Below are positions 53,203 through 62,396 of a stretch of 64,000 nt of DNA, piece by piece. Position 1 is the stretch's first letter. Each line of letters starts with the position of its first letter. Both the position numbers and the translations under genes were made by a program. The notes under the pieces were generated by a model. That model had not been told where the DNA came from. It did not search any database and was given only the letters and a program-made list of their open reading frames with translations. This DNA comes from Geomonas ferrireducens (GTDB taxonomy: Bacteria; Desulfobacterota; Desulfuromonadia; Geobacterales; Geobacteraceae): assembly GCF_004917065.1 (NCBI RefSeq), contig NZ_SSYA01000002.1, positions 1,322,105 through 1,386,104 of the forward strand, read 5' to 3'.

Positions 53203-54600
53203 ATGAAGATTCATCTCACCGCCATCGTCCTGGCTGCCTTTTTGGCCGGATGCCAGACGCAGCTCGTCTCGCTACGGCAGCCCCTCGTCGAAGAGGGGGA
53301 GCTTTATCTCTACACCCGCCCCTTTCCGCCGGCGGCTGAGCGCCTGAGCTTCACCCTGGAAGGGATCAGCGCGGTGCGCGAGGACGGTGCTGAGTTTCCC
53401 GTCTCCCTGGCGCTGAAGGAGGTGAGGCCTGCGGAGCTCACCCGGCAGCGTTTCCTGGGCTCATCCACCCTCACCCCGGGAAGCTACACGGGCCTTGCCC
53501 TGCGCATCTCGCACCCGCTTTTGCGCCGCGAGGAGGGAACAGCGGCCCTGCAGGCACCGGAACGGGTGACGATCAACGCCCCCTTCACGGTCCAAAAACA
53601 GAAAGCGCTCCTGCTCTCGCTTTCCTTTGATTACGACAACTCCATCGGGGCCGGCTTCAGATTCACCCCGGTGTTTACCGTCCGTGAGCCGCGCAGGCCC
53701 GTCGTCGGGCTGGCCGGCTACGTCACCATCCCCGAGGCCAACGCCATCGCCATCTTCGACAAGCAGTCGGCCGAGGTCGCCGGTTTCATCGCCACCGGCA
53801 AGACCCCCCGCGGCCTCATATTCGACCAGCAGCGCAGGCGCGCCTACGTCGCCCTCTCCGGGGATGACGCTCTGCAGGTGATCGACATGGTCACCGGCGA
53901 AGAGGTACGCAGGATCAGGCTCACACCCGGCGACTCCCCGGAAGAACTGGCCCTCTCCCCAGACGGCAAGACGCTGCTGTCGGTCAACAAGGGTTCCAAC
54001 ACGGTGAGCTTCGTGGACCCGCAGGGGTATTTCGAGACCGGGCGCCTGGCGGTGGGGGATGCCCCCTCCTCGGTGCTCATCGACCCCACCGGGCAGAGAG
54101 GGTACGTATTCAACAGCTTCGCAAGCACCATGACCGTCATCGACCTCGCGCGCAGGACGGTAAGCGCCACGGTGGGGAGCGCGCCCGGAGATGGACACGG
54201 CGCTTTCAGCCGCAGCGGCGATCAGCTCTACGCGGTACACGCGCTCAGCTCGTACCTGGACGTCCTCGACCCCTTCACCCTGGCACAGCAGCGGAGGTAC
54301 TACGTGGGGATGGGGGTGTGCACCCTGAAAGTCGACCAGCGCTCCGGCATCGTCTACACCGGGCGCAAGTCCGATGCGTGGGTGCAGGCTCTCGAGCCCT
54401 TCACCTTCAACACCATCGCCACCGTGCCGCTCGGGGGAAGCCCGGCGTACCTCACCATCGACGCGGACGAGAACAGGCTTTACGCCGTAAACCCCGCGCG
54501 CAGGCGGGTGCAGCTCGTTAACCTGGTAAGCTACCGCCTGGAAAACGAGCTGGAGCTCCCCGCGCCCCCGCACCGGCTCGCGCTGATGGGCGAAAGGTGA
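53203..54600 (+). CDS. oscD: YVTN-type beta-propeller lipoprotein (OscD-like)
   Basis: Lipoprotein of 465 residues (lipobox LAGC, Cys at about residue 17). After an N-terminal beta domain (about 25-165) there is a seven-blade-type propeller (about 175-465) with repeats such as VTIPEANAIAIFDKQSAEVA, GDDALQVIDMVTGEEVRRIR and DLARRTVSATVGSAP. No haem site. By position and type it corresponds to the propeller-like OscD, which as I recall affects filament shape in G. sulfurreducens. The gene symbol rests on this order match, not on an alignment. It follows omcS after two hairpins and ends eight bases before the next gene. Confidence 0.8.
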   Translation: MKIHLTAIVLAAFLAGCQTQLVSLRQPLVEEGELYLYTRPFPPAAERLSFTLEGISAVREDGAEFPVSLALKEVRPAELTRQRFLGSSTLTPGSYTGLALRISHPLLRREEGTAALQAPERVTINAPFTVQKQKALLLSLSFDYDNSIGAGFRFTPVFTVREPRRPVVGLAGYVTIPEANAIAIFDKQSAEVAGFIATGKTPRGLIFDQQRRRAYVALSGDDALQVIDMVTGEEVRRIRLTPGDSPEELALSPDGKTLLSVNKGSNTVSFVDPQGYFETGRLAVGDAPSSVLIDPTGQRGYVFNSFASTMTVIDLARRTVSATVGSAPGDGHGAFSRSGDQLYAVHALSSYLDVLDPFTLAQQRRYYVGMGVCTLKVDQRSGIVYTGRKSDAWVQALEPFTFNTIATVPLGGSPAYLTIDADENRLYAVNPARRRVQLVNLVSYRLENELELPAPPHRLALMGER

Positions 54601-54607
54601 CCGTCCG

Positions 54608-56845
54608 GTGCACGGCACGATGTTCAAAGCGGCGGCGCTGCGGCTCGCCAAGGCCTGGCTTGTCTGCCTCTTCGGAAGCCTGCTGCAGCCGCAACGTGCC
54701 TCGGCGGACCTTCTCAACGGCTACCTGGAGTGGGACTACAGCCACCTCCAGTCGCAGACCCGGGACGCGACCGGCACAAGCGGCGCCCAGAAGGGGGACG
54801 GTTTGACCCAGAAGTACAGCCTGATGTTGAACAAGAGCTTTCTCCCGCTATTGTCCCTGCGCGCCGGCTACCTGTGGGAAAGCGACCGCAACTGGCTCAC
54901 CGCCAACGGGTCAGAGGCCCGCTCCTCTATCACCACGTCGCTGCCGAGCGTGGACCTGCTTATGGGAAGCCCCATGTTGAACGCGAGCCTTGGCTACAGC
55001 AAGAGAAAGGAGAGCGACTCCACCGCGGGGACCTCCCTTCCCGACCGCTACAACGAGGAGTACCACGCTTCCCTTGGGTGGCGCCCGGAGGGACTTCCGG
55101 CAGTGAGCCTGCTCCTTACCAGGATCAACACCTTTGACGGCCTGCGTCAGCTGGAGGACAGCAGCAACGACCGGGCCACGCTGGGGATCACCTACAACGT
55201 GAAGAACCTCGACCTCAAATACCTCTTCAACTACAACGACCAAAAGGACAGGCTCCTGGGGCTCGACGTATCCCAGCTGTCCCACACCGGCACGGCAAGC
55301 TACAGCGGGCAGTTCTTCGACGAGCGCGTCTCGCTCTATTCCACCTACAACGTGAGCGAGCAGGGTACCGCCACCTCGTCCAGCGGCCGGGGCATGGTGG
55401 ACCAGCAGCTCTTGCCGTTTTCCGGGCTCGCCGCCCTTACCGGCCCGGGGCAGCAGTACGTGGTCCCCGAGACCGCCACCCTGGGGAGCTACCCGCTGCT
55501 CGTCGACGGCAACCTGGATAAGAGTGCGGGGATCGACCTCGGCCCGCAGCCGGGACCGCAGGCGAAGAGAAACTTCGGCTTCGACTTCCAGAACCCGCAG
55601 ACAACGGTGAACCGGGTGCTGCTCTGGGTCGCCACTTCCAACGGCCAAAGGCTCCCCGACGCCATCGCCCGGCAGTACACCTGGACCGTCTACCAAAGCC
55701 AGGACAACCTCGCCTGGGCCCCGGTCAGCACCGTCACCGGGCTCACCCTGGACCCGTTCCAGAACCGCTTCGAGATCAAGTTCGCCCCGGTCGCCACCCG
55801 CTACCTGAAGGTGGTCGCTGCGCCGCTCGACCCGGCGCAGGTCCCCCCCGGCATCATCGGCTTCCCCCCATCCTTCAACCTCTTTGTCACCGAGATCCAG
55901 GCCTTCGACGAGGTGCCGGCGGCATCGGTGCAGAAAAACAGCACCGTCCTTTCTCAGATGCTGAACACGGACGTGAAGGTCCGGCTGACCGACTCACCGG
56001 CGCTGTACTACGACGGCTCCTTCTTCCTGACCAGCTCTTTGCCCAACGGCTTCACCAAATGGACGGTGAGTAACGCCCTCATGGCGGAGCACCGCTTCAA
56101 TGACTGGATCTCGGGGAGCGCGAGGGGAGCCCGGGAGGACAGCGAGGAACCGAAGGGGCACCGGGGCGCCTTCGTCTACAGCGCTTTGTTGCGCATGGCC
56201 CCCCTGCCGACCCTGAGCGACACCATCACCTACTCCGGGCGCCGCGAGTCCTTTCAGGGGAAGACAAGCGGAGCTGATTCCTTGTTCATCAGCAACACCG
56301 CGGAGCTCTACCAGGGGGTGAACCTCAATGCCAGCGGCGGCCTGAGCCTGTCCAGCACCGACAGCGGAGCACGGATCAGGGCCTACAACGCCCTCTTCGG
56401 GGTGAACCTTAAGCCCCGCGGCGACCTGAGTCTCAACGCGAACTACAGCTGGAACAGCTCCTTAGCCACCGGTGCAGGTATCAGCGACACTTCCATCAGC
56501 ACACAGCGCGAGGACATCGGCGTGACCTATCGCCCCTTTACCACGCTCTACCTGACCAGCTCCTTTTCGCTATTGCAGCAAAGCGGTAAGGCCGGCACCA
56601 CCTTCCAGAATTACGGGATCAACTGGTCCCCGTTCCCCGACGGCACGCTGCAGTTCAACTTCGCCTACTCGGAGAACCTGGCCTCGCTGAACCAGCAAAA
56701 GAGCAAGATGCTGACCCCGGGGCTCACCTGGAAGATAACACCGCGCACCACCCTGGATGCGTCCTATCAGAGACTCAACACCTCTTCCTCCTCCGGCACC
56801 GAGAGCTCGCAGACCATAAGCGCGGTGCTCAGGAGCTCGTTCTAG
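54608..56845 (+). CDS. oscE: Outer-membrane beta-barrel with inserted discoidin-like domain (OscE-like)
   Basis: Protein of 745 residues. After a signal peptide (from MFKAAALRLAKAWLVCLFGS, end about RASA) the sequence alternates short amphipathic strands with D/N/S-rich loops, and ends in RSSF, the C-terminal Phe that targets barrels to the BAM machine. About residues 310-440 is different: NRVLLWVATSNGQ and YTWTVYQSQDNLAWAPVSTV look like a discoidin (F5/8 type C) domain, a ligand-binding fold, inserted between strands. Position fits the first of the channel-like OscEFG. GTG at 54608 has GGTGA behind it; ATG at 54620 is possible. Confidence 0.7.
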   Translation: MHGTMFKAAALRLAKAWLVCLFGSLLQPQRASADLLNGYLEWDYSHLQSQTRDATGTSGAQKGDGLTQKYSLMLNKSFLPLLSLRAGYLWESDRNWLTANGSEARSSITTSLPSVDLLMGSPMLNASLGYSKRKESDSTAGTSLPDRYNEEYHASLGWRPEGLPAVSLLLTRINTFDGLRQLEDSSNDRATLGITYNVKNLDLKYLFNYNDQKDRLLGLDVSQLSHTGTASYSGQFFDERVSLYSTYNVSEQGTATSSSGRGMVDQQLLPFSGLAALTGPGQQYVVPETATLGSYPLLVDGNLDKSAGIDLGPQPGPQAKRNFGFDFQNPQTTVNRVLLWVATSNGQRLPDAIARQYTWTVYQSQDNLAWAPVSTVTGLTLDPFQNRFEIKFAPVATRYLKVVAAPLDPAQVPPGIIGFPPSFNLFVTEIQAFDEVPAASVQKNSTVLSQMLNTDVKVRLTDSPALYYDGSFFLTSSLPNGFTKWTVSNALMAEHRFNDWISGSARGAREDSEEPKGHRGAFVYSALLRMAPLPTLSDTITYSGRRESFQGKTSGADSLFISNTAELYQGVNLNASGGLSLSSTDSGARIRAYNALFGVNLKPRGDLSLNANYSWNSSLATGAGISDTSISTQREDIGVTYRPFTTLYLTSSFSLLQQSGKAGTTFQNYGINWSPFPDGTLQFNFAYSENLASLNQQKSKMLTPGLTWKITPRTTLDASYQRLNTSSSSGTESSQTISAVLRSSF

Positions 56846-56871
56846 GAAAGGAACGCACACTGGAGCACGTT

Positions 56872-57441
56872 ATGCCCAAGCGATGGATACCGCCAATCAT
56901 GACCCTCGTTCTTCTTGCCCTGGCCGGCTGTGCCGGTCCAGCAGAGGTGTACCGCGACGCCAACATGGACTTCGGGGCCCTGCACACCGTCGCCATCATG
57001 CCGCTGGCCAACCTGACCCGCGAGACGTCCGCGGCGGAGCGGGTTCGAGACGTCTTCACAACCAAGCTCCTGGCAACCGGCGCACTGTACGTCATCCCCC
57101 CGGGCGAAGTCGCCCGCGGTATCAGCAGGGTCGGCATCAGTAACCCGGTCGCCCCCAGCACCGAGGAGCTCACCAAGGTGGCGGGGGTGATCAAGGCGGA
57201 CGCCGTCATCACCGGCACGGTAAAAGAGTACGGGGAGGTCCGTTCCGGAAGCTCAGCTGCCAACAGCATCTCCCTCAGCTTCCAGCTTCTGGAGACCCAG
57301 ACCGGCAAGGTGGTCTGGTCCGCCTCAACCACCATGGGGGGAATCGGCATCACGGACCGGCTCTTCGGCGGTGGTGGCGAGCCGATGAACGACATCACCG
57401 AGCGGGCGGTTAACGATGCCATCAAGAAACTCTTTCAGTAG
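56872..57441 (+). CDS. oscF: CsgG/LpoB-like lipoprotein (OscF-like)
   Basis: Lipoprotein of 189 residues (lipobox LAGC, Cys at about 22). The mature domain has the alpha-beta fold of the LpoB/CsgG/GNA1162 group: VAIMPLANLTRETSAAERV at the start, GALYVIPPGEV, then ADAVITGTVKEYG and a final GKVVWSASTTMGG. CsgG of this group forms the curli export channel, while LpoB activates a cell-wall synthase. In this place a part of the OscEFG channel-like set is most likely. Overlaps the next gene by 26 bases. Confidence 0.75.
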   Translation: MPKRWIPPIMTLVLLALAGCAGPAEVYRDANMDFGALHTVAIMPLANLTRETSAAERVRDVFTTKLLATGALYVIPPGEVARGISRVGISNPVAPSTEELTKVAGVIKADAVITGTVKEYGEVRSGSSAANSISLSFQLLETQTGKVVWSASTTMGGIGITDRLFGGGGEPMNDITERAVNDAIKKLFQ

Positions 57442-58513
57442 CCTCGTCGCCGCTCTACTCGTGCTGCTCGTCGCCGGCTGCGCTCCGCTGCGCCGTGCCG
57501 CATGGACCGGGGACGAGGCGGGCAACGCAGAGGGGGGCGTGGCCATCCTCCCCTTGCAAAACCTGAGCGGCGGGACAGCACCGGTCACCGAACTGCGGCA
57601 GGAGCTCGCCAGGCGCCTTGCCCTGCGGGGCATGAAGATCCTGCCTGAAGCGCAGTTGGAGCAGTTCATGGCGCGGCACCGTCTGCGCTACGTGGGGGGG
57701 ATGGACGCGGCCACGGCGCAGGCGTTACGCCGCGAGACCGGAGCGCGAGGGGTGCTCATTACCGAGGTGGAGCTCTACCGCACCCCCTTCCCTCCCAGGG
57801 TCGCCCTCACCTCACGCCTGGTGACTACGGAGGAGACCCCAAGAATCGTGCGCATGGAAAGCGTGGCGCTCTCCGGGGACGACGCCCCTGGCCTTCTCGG
57901 CGTGGGGCTGGTAAGGAGGCCGCAGGAGGTGACCGACCGGGCGCTCCAACTGCTGGCCGAGGCGCTGACCGGAGGAAAGCCGCAGCCGATACCGAGGGTG
58001 CCTTTGGGATCGGACTCCGTGTACCTCGCCCGCCCTCTCGACCCGGGGCGAAGCTACCGGGTGGCCGTGCTCCCCTTCTTCGACAAGGGAAGCCACGGCT
58101 ACGCCGGCGAGATCCTGGCGCTGCACTTCATCGGGGAGCTGGTCAGGCAGGGGAGGTTCCAGGTGATCGAGCCGGGGACGGTACGCGAAGACCTCCTGCG
58201 CTACCGGATCATCATGGAGGACGGGGTCTCGCTGGCAGACGCCGAGCTCCTCTTCGGGATGCTCAGCACGGACCTCATCCTCACCGGCGAGGTCAACGAC
58301 TTCGAGGACCTCCAGGGGGCCCAGGCTGCGCCCAAGGTCGACTTTTCCGCGCTGCTCCTCGAGCGGAGCAGCCGCCGGGCGGTCTGGTCCATGGGCGACC
58401 ACCGGACCGGGATGGACCGGGTCCACTTTTTCGATATCGGCAGGATCACTACAGCAAGCGCACTGGCCGCCGGGATGGTGCACCAGGCGGTTGAAGAAAG
58501 CCTCGGCCGCTAG
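57416..58513 (+). CDS. oscG: Double CsgG/LpoB-like lipoprotein (OscG-like)
   Basis: Lipoprotein of 365 residues (lipobox VAGC, Cys at about 22). It appears to hold two related modules: the first (about 38-190) with VAILPLQNLSGGTAPVTELR and GARGVLITEVELY, the second (about 210-360) with RVAVLPFFDKGSHGYAGEIL and TDLILTGEVNDFED. Both resemble the single module of the gene before, so OscF-like and OscG-like proteins probably came from duplication. From memory OscG contacts OmcS in G. sulfurreducens and its overproduction gives more filaments. Overlap with the gene before implies coupled synthesis. Confidence 0.75.
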   Translation: MPSRNSFSSLVAALLVLLVAGCAPLRRAAWTGDEAGNAEGGVAILPLQNLSGGTAPVTELRQELARRLALRGMKILPEAQLEQFMARHRLRYVGGMDAATAQALRRETGARGVLITEVELYRTPFPPRVALTSRLVTTEETPRIVRMESVALSGDDAPGLLGVGLVRRPQEVTDRALQLLAEALTGGKPQPIPRVPLGSDSVYLARPLDPGRSYRVAVLPFFDKGSHGYAGEILALHFIGELVRQGRFQVIEPGTVREDLLRYRIIMEDGVSLADAELLFGMLSTDLILTGEVNDFEDLQGAQAAPKVDFSALLLERSSRRAVWSMGDHRTGMDRVHFFDIGRITTASALAAGMVHQAVEESLGR

Positions 58514-58595
58514 CGAAACAGCACACCGCAGCGCCGGGCAGGGCAGAGAAGGACAGACAGCAGTGCACCGCACTACACACATGAAGGAAGGGACC

Positions 58596-60392
58596 ATGAA
58601 CATGAATGCGATGAAGTTACTTTTGATCACGGCACTTTGCGCTGGAACCCCGGCCTGGGCCGGCTTGGCGGCCGCCACCGCCACAAAGGCGCCGGCCGCG
58701 CCGGCCGCCAAGCCCCGGGAAACCGTGCAGGAAAAGGGAAGCAGTGAGAAAGGGAAGCCGGCCCCCCAGAAGGAGGGGGTGACGGTCCTGCTCCAGGCCC
58801 CGACCTTCTCACCGCGCTTCGCTCAGACCCCGGTCGCGCTGGTGAACGATGACCCCATCCTCATGCAAGAGTTCACCGATGCCCTCGGAAGTATTCACGA
58901 AGGGACGGGTTCCGGCGCCGATACCAAGGCGGGTAAGAAAAACTTTCAATCGGTGCTCGATCGTCTGGTGAGCGCGCGGCTCATCATGGCCGAGGGGTTC
59001 AACATGGGGCTCGACGAGTTGCCCGAGGCGAAAAAAGGGATCAGCGACTTCTCGGCAAGCAGCCTCGGCGAAATCCTGAAGAGACGCCAACTCGAGGGGC
59101 TCAAACCGGACAAGAAGGTCGTGGACCGGATCTACCAGGACCTGGTCAAGGAGTGGAAGATCAGGTCGGTCAAGTTCGACAAGAAGGATGACGCCGCCAA
59201 GCTCGCGGAGCAGCTAAAGGGAGGCGGGAAATTCGATGCACTCGCCGACAAGCTGATCGACGCGGGCAAGGTCCAGGGGGGCAAGGAGGGGGAATGGGTG
59301 CAGCCCAAAGGACTTCTGCCCCAGATCGCCCAGGCCCTGTCCCGCATGAAGGATGGCGAGGTGACCGCGGTGCTCCCGGTCGGGCCGGCGTTCACCCTGG
59401 TGGAACTCCAGGAGGTCCGCTTCCCGAAGGAGAACGATCAGGCGCTCGAGGAGGCGACTCAGCGCGCCCTCGAGCTTAAGAGCAACCAGGCCCTGGACCA
59501 GTACTGGAAAGACCTGGAGAAAAAGTACGTCACCCTGCACAAGAAGGTGCTGGACAAGCTCGACTTCGAGGCGCCCCGCCCAGGCTTCGACAAGCTTTTG
59601 AAAGACCGGCGGGTCGTGGCGGATATCCGCGGCGAAAAACCGATCACGGTCGGCGACCTAGCCGCCGCCATCAGGGGGAAATTCTTCCACGGCATCGGCG
59701 AGGCGATCAAGATCAAGAAGGTGAACGAAGGGAAGGTCCCCGCGCTGGAAGACATGCTCCTGGCAAGGGTTTTCAAGATGGAAGCGCTCAAACAGGGGAT
59801 CGACCGGAGCGATGAGTACAAAAACGCCAACAAGAAGTACCGCGATTCCATCGTCTTCGGCATGTTCATCGACAAGGTGGTGGTGCCGGAAATCAAGGTG
59901 ACCAACGGCGAGGTGGAGGACTACTACAAGGCACACGTGGCCGACTACTCCTCCCCGGAGATGATCAAGCTGAAGGAGCTCGTCTTCGCCAAGGGCGAGG
60001 ACGCCGAAAGCGCGGCCGAGAAGCTGAGAAAAGGGGCTGAATTCCAGTGGCTTTCCGCGAATGCCGCAGGGCAGGTGCCGGCGGGAAGCGAGGGCCGACT
60101 TGAGTTCGGCGACACCCCCTGGATCACCAAAAAGCTGGCCCCGGCGGTGCAGCTCGCCCTGGCCGGTGCGAAAGGCGGCGATTTCAGGCTATACACGAGC
60201 CCAGAGGGGTACAGCTACGTGCTGGCGGTACAGGACGTGATCCCGGCCAAGCCCGCTCCGCTGGAGAGCGCGCGCAAGGAGATCGCCAAGAAGCTCTACG
60301 GGGAGAAGGTGAACAAATCCATCGAGGAGTGGGGAGAAAAGCTCCGCAAGGCATACCAGGTGAAGCTCTACCTGGCGGAACCGGCGCAGTAG
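58596..60392 (+). CDS. oscH: Parvulin-type prolyl isomerase chaperone (OscH-like)
   Basis: Periplasmic protein of 598 residues. A signal peptide (MNMNAMKLLLITALCAGTPA) is followed by an Ala/Pro/Lys linker (about 20-60), a SurA-N-like helical chaperone part (about 75-180), a parvulin rotamase domain (about 195-305, with GGKFDALADKLIDAGK and EGEWVQPKGLLPQIAQALSR), a second helical part (about 330-480) and a second, degenerate rotamase-like stretch (about 485-570, LKELVFAKGEDAESAAEKLR). It likely folds proline-rich multihaem cytochromes before haem filament assembly. As I recall OscH is needed to make OmcS filaments. Start 58596 follows GGAAGGG. Confidence 0.85.
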   Translation: MNMNAMKLLLITALCAGTPAWAGLAAATATKAPAAPAAKPRETVQEKGSSEKGKPAPQKEGVTVLLQAPTFSPRFAQTPVALVNDDPILMQEFTDALGSIHEGTGSGADTKAGKKNFQSVLDRLVSARLIMAEGFNMGLDELPEAKKGISDFSASSLGEILKRRQLEGLKPDKKVVDRIYQDLVKEWKIRSVKFDKKDDAAKLAEQLKGGGKFDALADKLIDAGKVQGGKEGEWVQPKGLLPQIAQALSRMKDGEVTAVLPVGPAFTLVELQEVRFPKENDQALEEATQRALELKSNQALDQYWKDLEKKYVTLHKKVLDKLDFEAPRPGFDKLLKDRRVVADIRGEKPITVGDLAAAIRGKFFHGIGEAIKIKKVNEGKVPALEDMLLARVFKMEALKQGIDRSDEYKNANKKYRDSIVFGMFIDKVVVPEIKVTNGEVEDYYKAHVADYSSPEMIKLKELVFAKGEDAESAAEKLRKGAEFQWLSANAAGQVPAGSEGRLEFGDTPWITKKLAPAVQLALAGAKGGDFRLYTSPEGYSYVLAVQDVIPAKPAPLESARKEIAKKLYGEKVNKSIEEWGEKLRKAYQVKLYLAEPAQ

Positions 60393-60410
60393 AGCGAGCA
60401 AGGAGAGACC

Positions 60411-62384
60411 ATGTCGGGAAAGAAGAGTAAATACGGGATTCCGGTCGGCGTCGTCGCGGCCCTGCTCTATGCAGCCATCGTGCTGTGCACCAGCCCGAGC
60501 CACGCCGCAATGAGTTTCGCCAAGAAGGGGTGCCTTGACTGCCACAAGAAGTTCGTGACGCAGTACCTCGGGATGAAGGACGTGCACCCGGTCGTCAAGG
60601 AGCAGAAGTGCGAGGAGTGTCACTTGCGTCACGGCATCGTGCCCAAGCTCCTTTTGAAGGAGTCGGGAAACGCGCTCTGCCTTAAGTGCCATCCCAAGGA
60701 TAAGATCGGGATGAACAAGGCGAACGTGCACAGCGCCTTGAAAAACGGCAGCTGTACCCTGTGCCATTCCCCCCATGCATCCCAGTCCGCCCGGCTCTTG
60801 AAAGGTGACGGGAACCAGGTCTGCTACCAGTGCCACAAGAAGGAACTCTTCGAGAAGAAGGTCGTGCACCAGGCGCTTTCCCGCGACGGCTGCAAGGCCT
60901 GCCACGTCGCCCACAGCTCGGACCAGAAGAACCTTTTGGCCCAGGCGGAGCCGAAGCTCTGCCTGTCGTGCCACGACAGCAAGGGCGCCGGCTTCAAAAA
61001 AGCCCACGGCGGCTATCCGGTGGAAAAGGCGCGCTGCACCGTATGCCACAATCCGCACTCCTCCGAAAAGCCCAAGCTCCTGAAGGGAAGCGTCCACGAC
61101 CCGGTGCAGAGCGCGTCGTGCGACGGCTGCCACAACGCCCCCGCCGCGGACAACCCTTTCGGCGTCACCCAGAAAGGAAGCGAGCTCTGCTACCAGTGCC
61201 ACGATGCTACGAAACTCAAGATGGGGGGAAGCGTCGAGCACGCCCCGTTCAGCGGAGGGGACTGCCTCTCCTGCCACAACCCGCACACCTCGGAGTTCTC
61301 CAAGCTCACCGTCCGCGACGGCAACGCGCTCTGCATCGGCTGCCACAAGGAAAAGGGGGCCGGGATGACCGCCCCGCACGCCGCCGTCACTAAGGGGAAG
61401 GGATGCCTCTCCTGCCACAAGCCGCACGCGGCAGGGAAGAAGCTCCTGGTCGCCCAGGGGGCGGATCTCTGCTACGGGTGCCACGCCAAGGTGAAGGAGA
61501 GCCAGTCCATGAGCGACGTGCACTTCCCGTTCGCCGAGGGTGACTGCACATCGTGTCACAACCCGCACGGCTCCAACATCCACGGAATGGTCAAGGCGCG
61601 CATGGACACGGTGTGCTACGGCTGCCACAGCGACAAGGAGAGCGCCTTCAAGAAAAACCACACGCACGCCCCGGTGCTAAACGGCAACTGCGTGGCCTGC
61701 CACGCCCCCCATGCCTCTCCGCAGGGGGCGCTGCTCAGGGCTCCCGCGGACGACCTCTGCGCCAAGTGCCACGCAAAGCTCATGGAGCAGGAAACCGGAG
61801 GCTCCAACCACGCACCCTTCAAACGCAAGAACTGCCTCGGGTGCCACGACTCGCACGCATCCAACACCCCCGGGATGCTGGCCAAGAAACAGGAGACGCT
61901 CTGCCTTTCCTGCCATCTGGACATCGAGAAGGGGCTCAAGGGGAAGGGGAGCAAGCACGCCCCCCTTATGAACGGAGGGGAGTGCACCAAGTGCCACAAC
62001 CCGCACAAGTCCAAGCTGAACCGCCTGCTGCTCGCGCCGAGCCCGGACCTTTGCCTCACCTGCCACAAGCAGATCAAGGACAAGATGGGGAAGGAAACGC
62101 CGCACCAGCCGGCACAGAAAGACTGCACCACCTGCCACCGACCGCATTACTCCGCTGAGGGGTCCCTTTTGGCCGAGCCGGTCAGGACCACCTGCAGCGA
62201 GTGCCACGACCTGAAGTCGGAACAGTTCGGCAAGGACCACCTGAACATCAACCCGGAAGGGATCAACTGCGTGAGCTGCCACAACCCGCACGCGTCCAAA
62301 GACTCCAAGTTCTTCAAGGACACGCTCCATCCCCCCTTTGCGGCACGAACCTGCGACGACTGCCATATCGTCGAGAAGCGCTGA
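60411..62384 (+). CDS. 26-haem c-type cytochrome (doubled-CXXCH family)
   Basis: Exported cytochrome of 657 residues with a signal helix (about 9-33). I count 26 CXXCH sites spread evenly, one per 24 residues or so, most in pairs of the type CXXCHXPH (CTLCHSPH, CTVCHNPH, CLSCHNPH, CTSCHNPH, CVSCHNPH), the doubled-CXXCH repeat. The pairs imply repeated duplication of a two-haem unit. Such a string could form a wire of about the length of the periplasm or a part of the conduit through the outer membrane. As I recall a cytochrome with this number of haems is also next to the OmcS genes of G. sulfurreducens. Start after AAGGAGAG. Confidence 0.92.
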   Translation: MSGKKSKYGIPVGVVAALLYAAIVLCTSPSHAAMSFAKKGCLDCHKKFVTQYLGMKDVHPVVKEQKCEECHLRHGIVPKLLLKESGNALCLKCHPKDKIGMNKANVHSALKNGSCTLCHSPHASQSARLLKGDGNQVCYQCHKKELFEKKVVHQALSRDGCKACHVAHSSDQKNLLAQAEPKLCLSCHDSKGAGFKKAHGGYPVEKARCTVCHNPHSSEKPKLLKGSVHDPVQSASCDGCHNAPAADNPFGVTQKGSELCYQCHDATKLKMGGSVEHAPFSGGDCLSCHNPHTSEFSKLTVRDGNALCIGCHKEKGAGMTAPHAAVTKGKGCLSCHKPHAAGKKLLVAQGADLCYGCHAKVKESQSMSDVHFPFAEGDCTSCHNPHGSNIHGMVKARMDTVCYGCHSDKESAFKKNHTHAPVLNGNCVACHAPHASPQGALLRAPADDLCAKCHAKLMEQETGGSNHAPFKRKNCLGCHDSHASNTPGMLAKKQETLCLSCHLDIEKGLKGKGSKHAPLMNGGECTKCHNPHKSKLNRLLLAPSPDLCLTCHKQIKDKMGKETPHQPAQKDCTTCHRPHYSAEGSLLAEPVRTTCSECHDLKSEQFGKDHLNINPEGINCVSCHNPHASKDSKFFKDTLHPPFAARTCDDCHIVEKR

Positions 62385-62396
62385 GAGGAGTCAGCA

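Noticed and set aside
60189..61667. Leftward 492-codon frame opposite the 26-haem cytochrome
   Set aside because: Shadow of the regular CXXCH repeat; no family resemblance.
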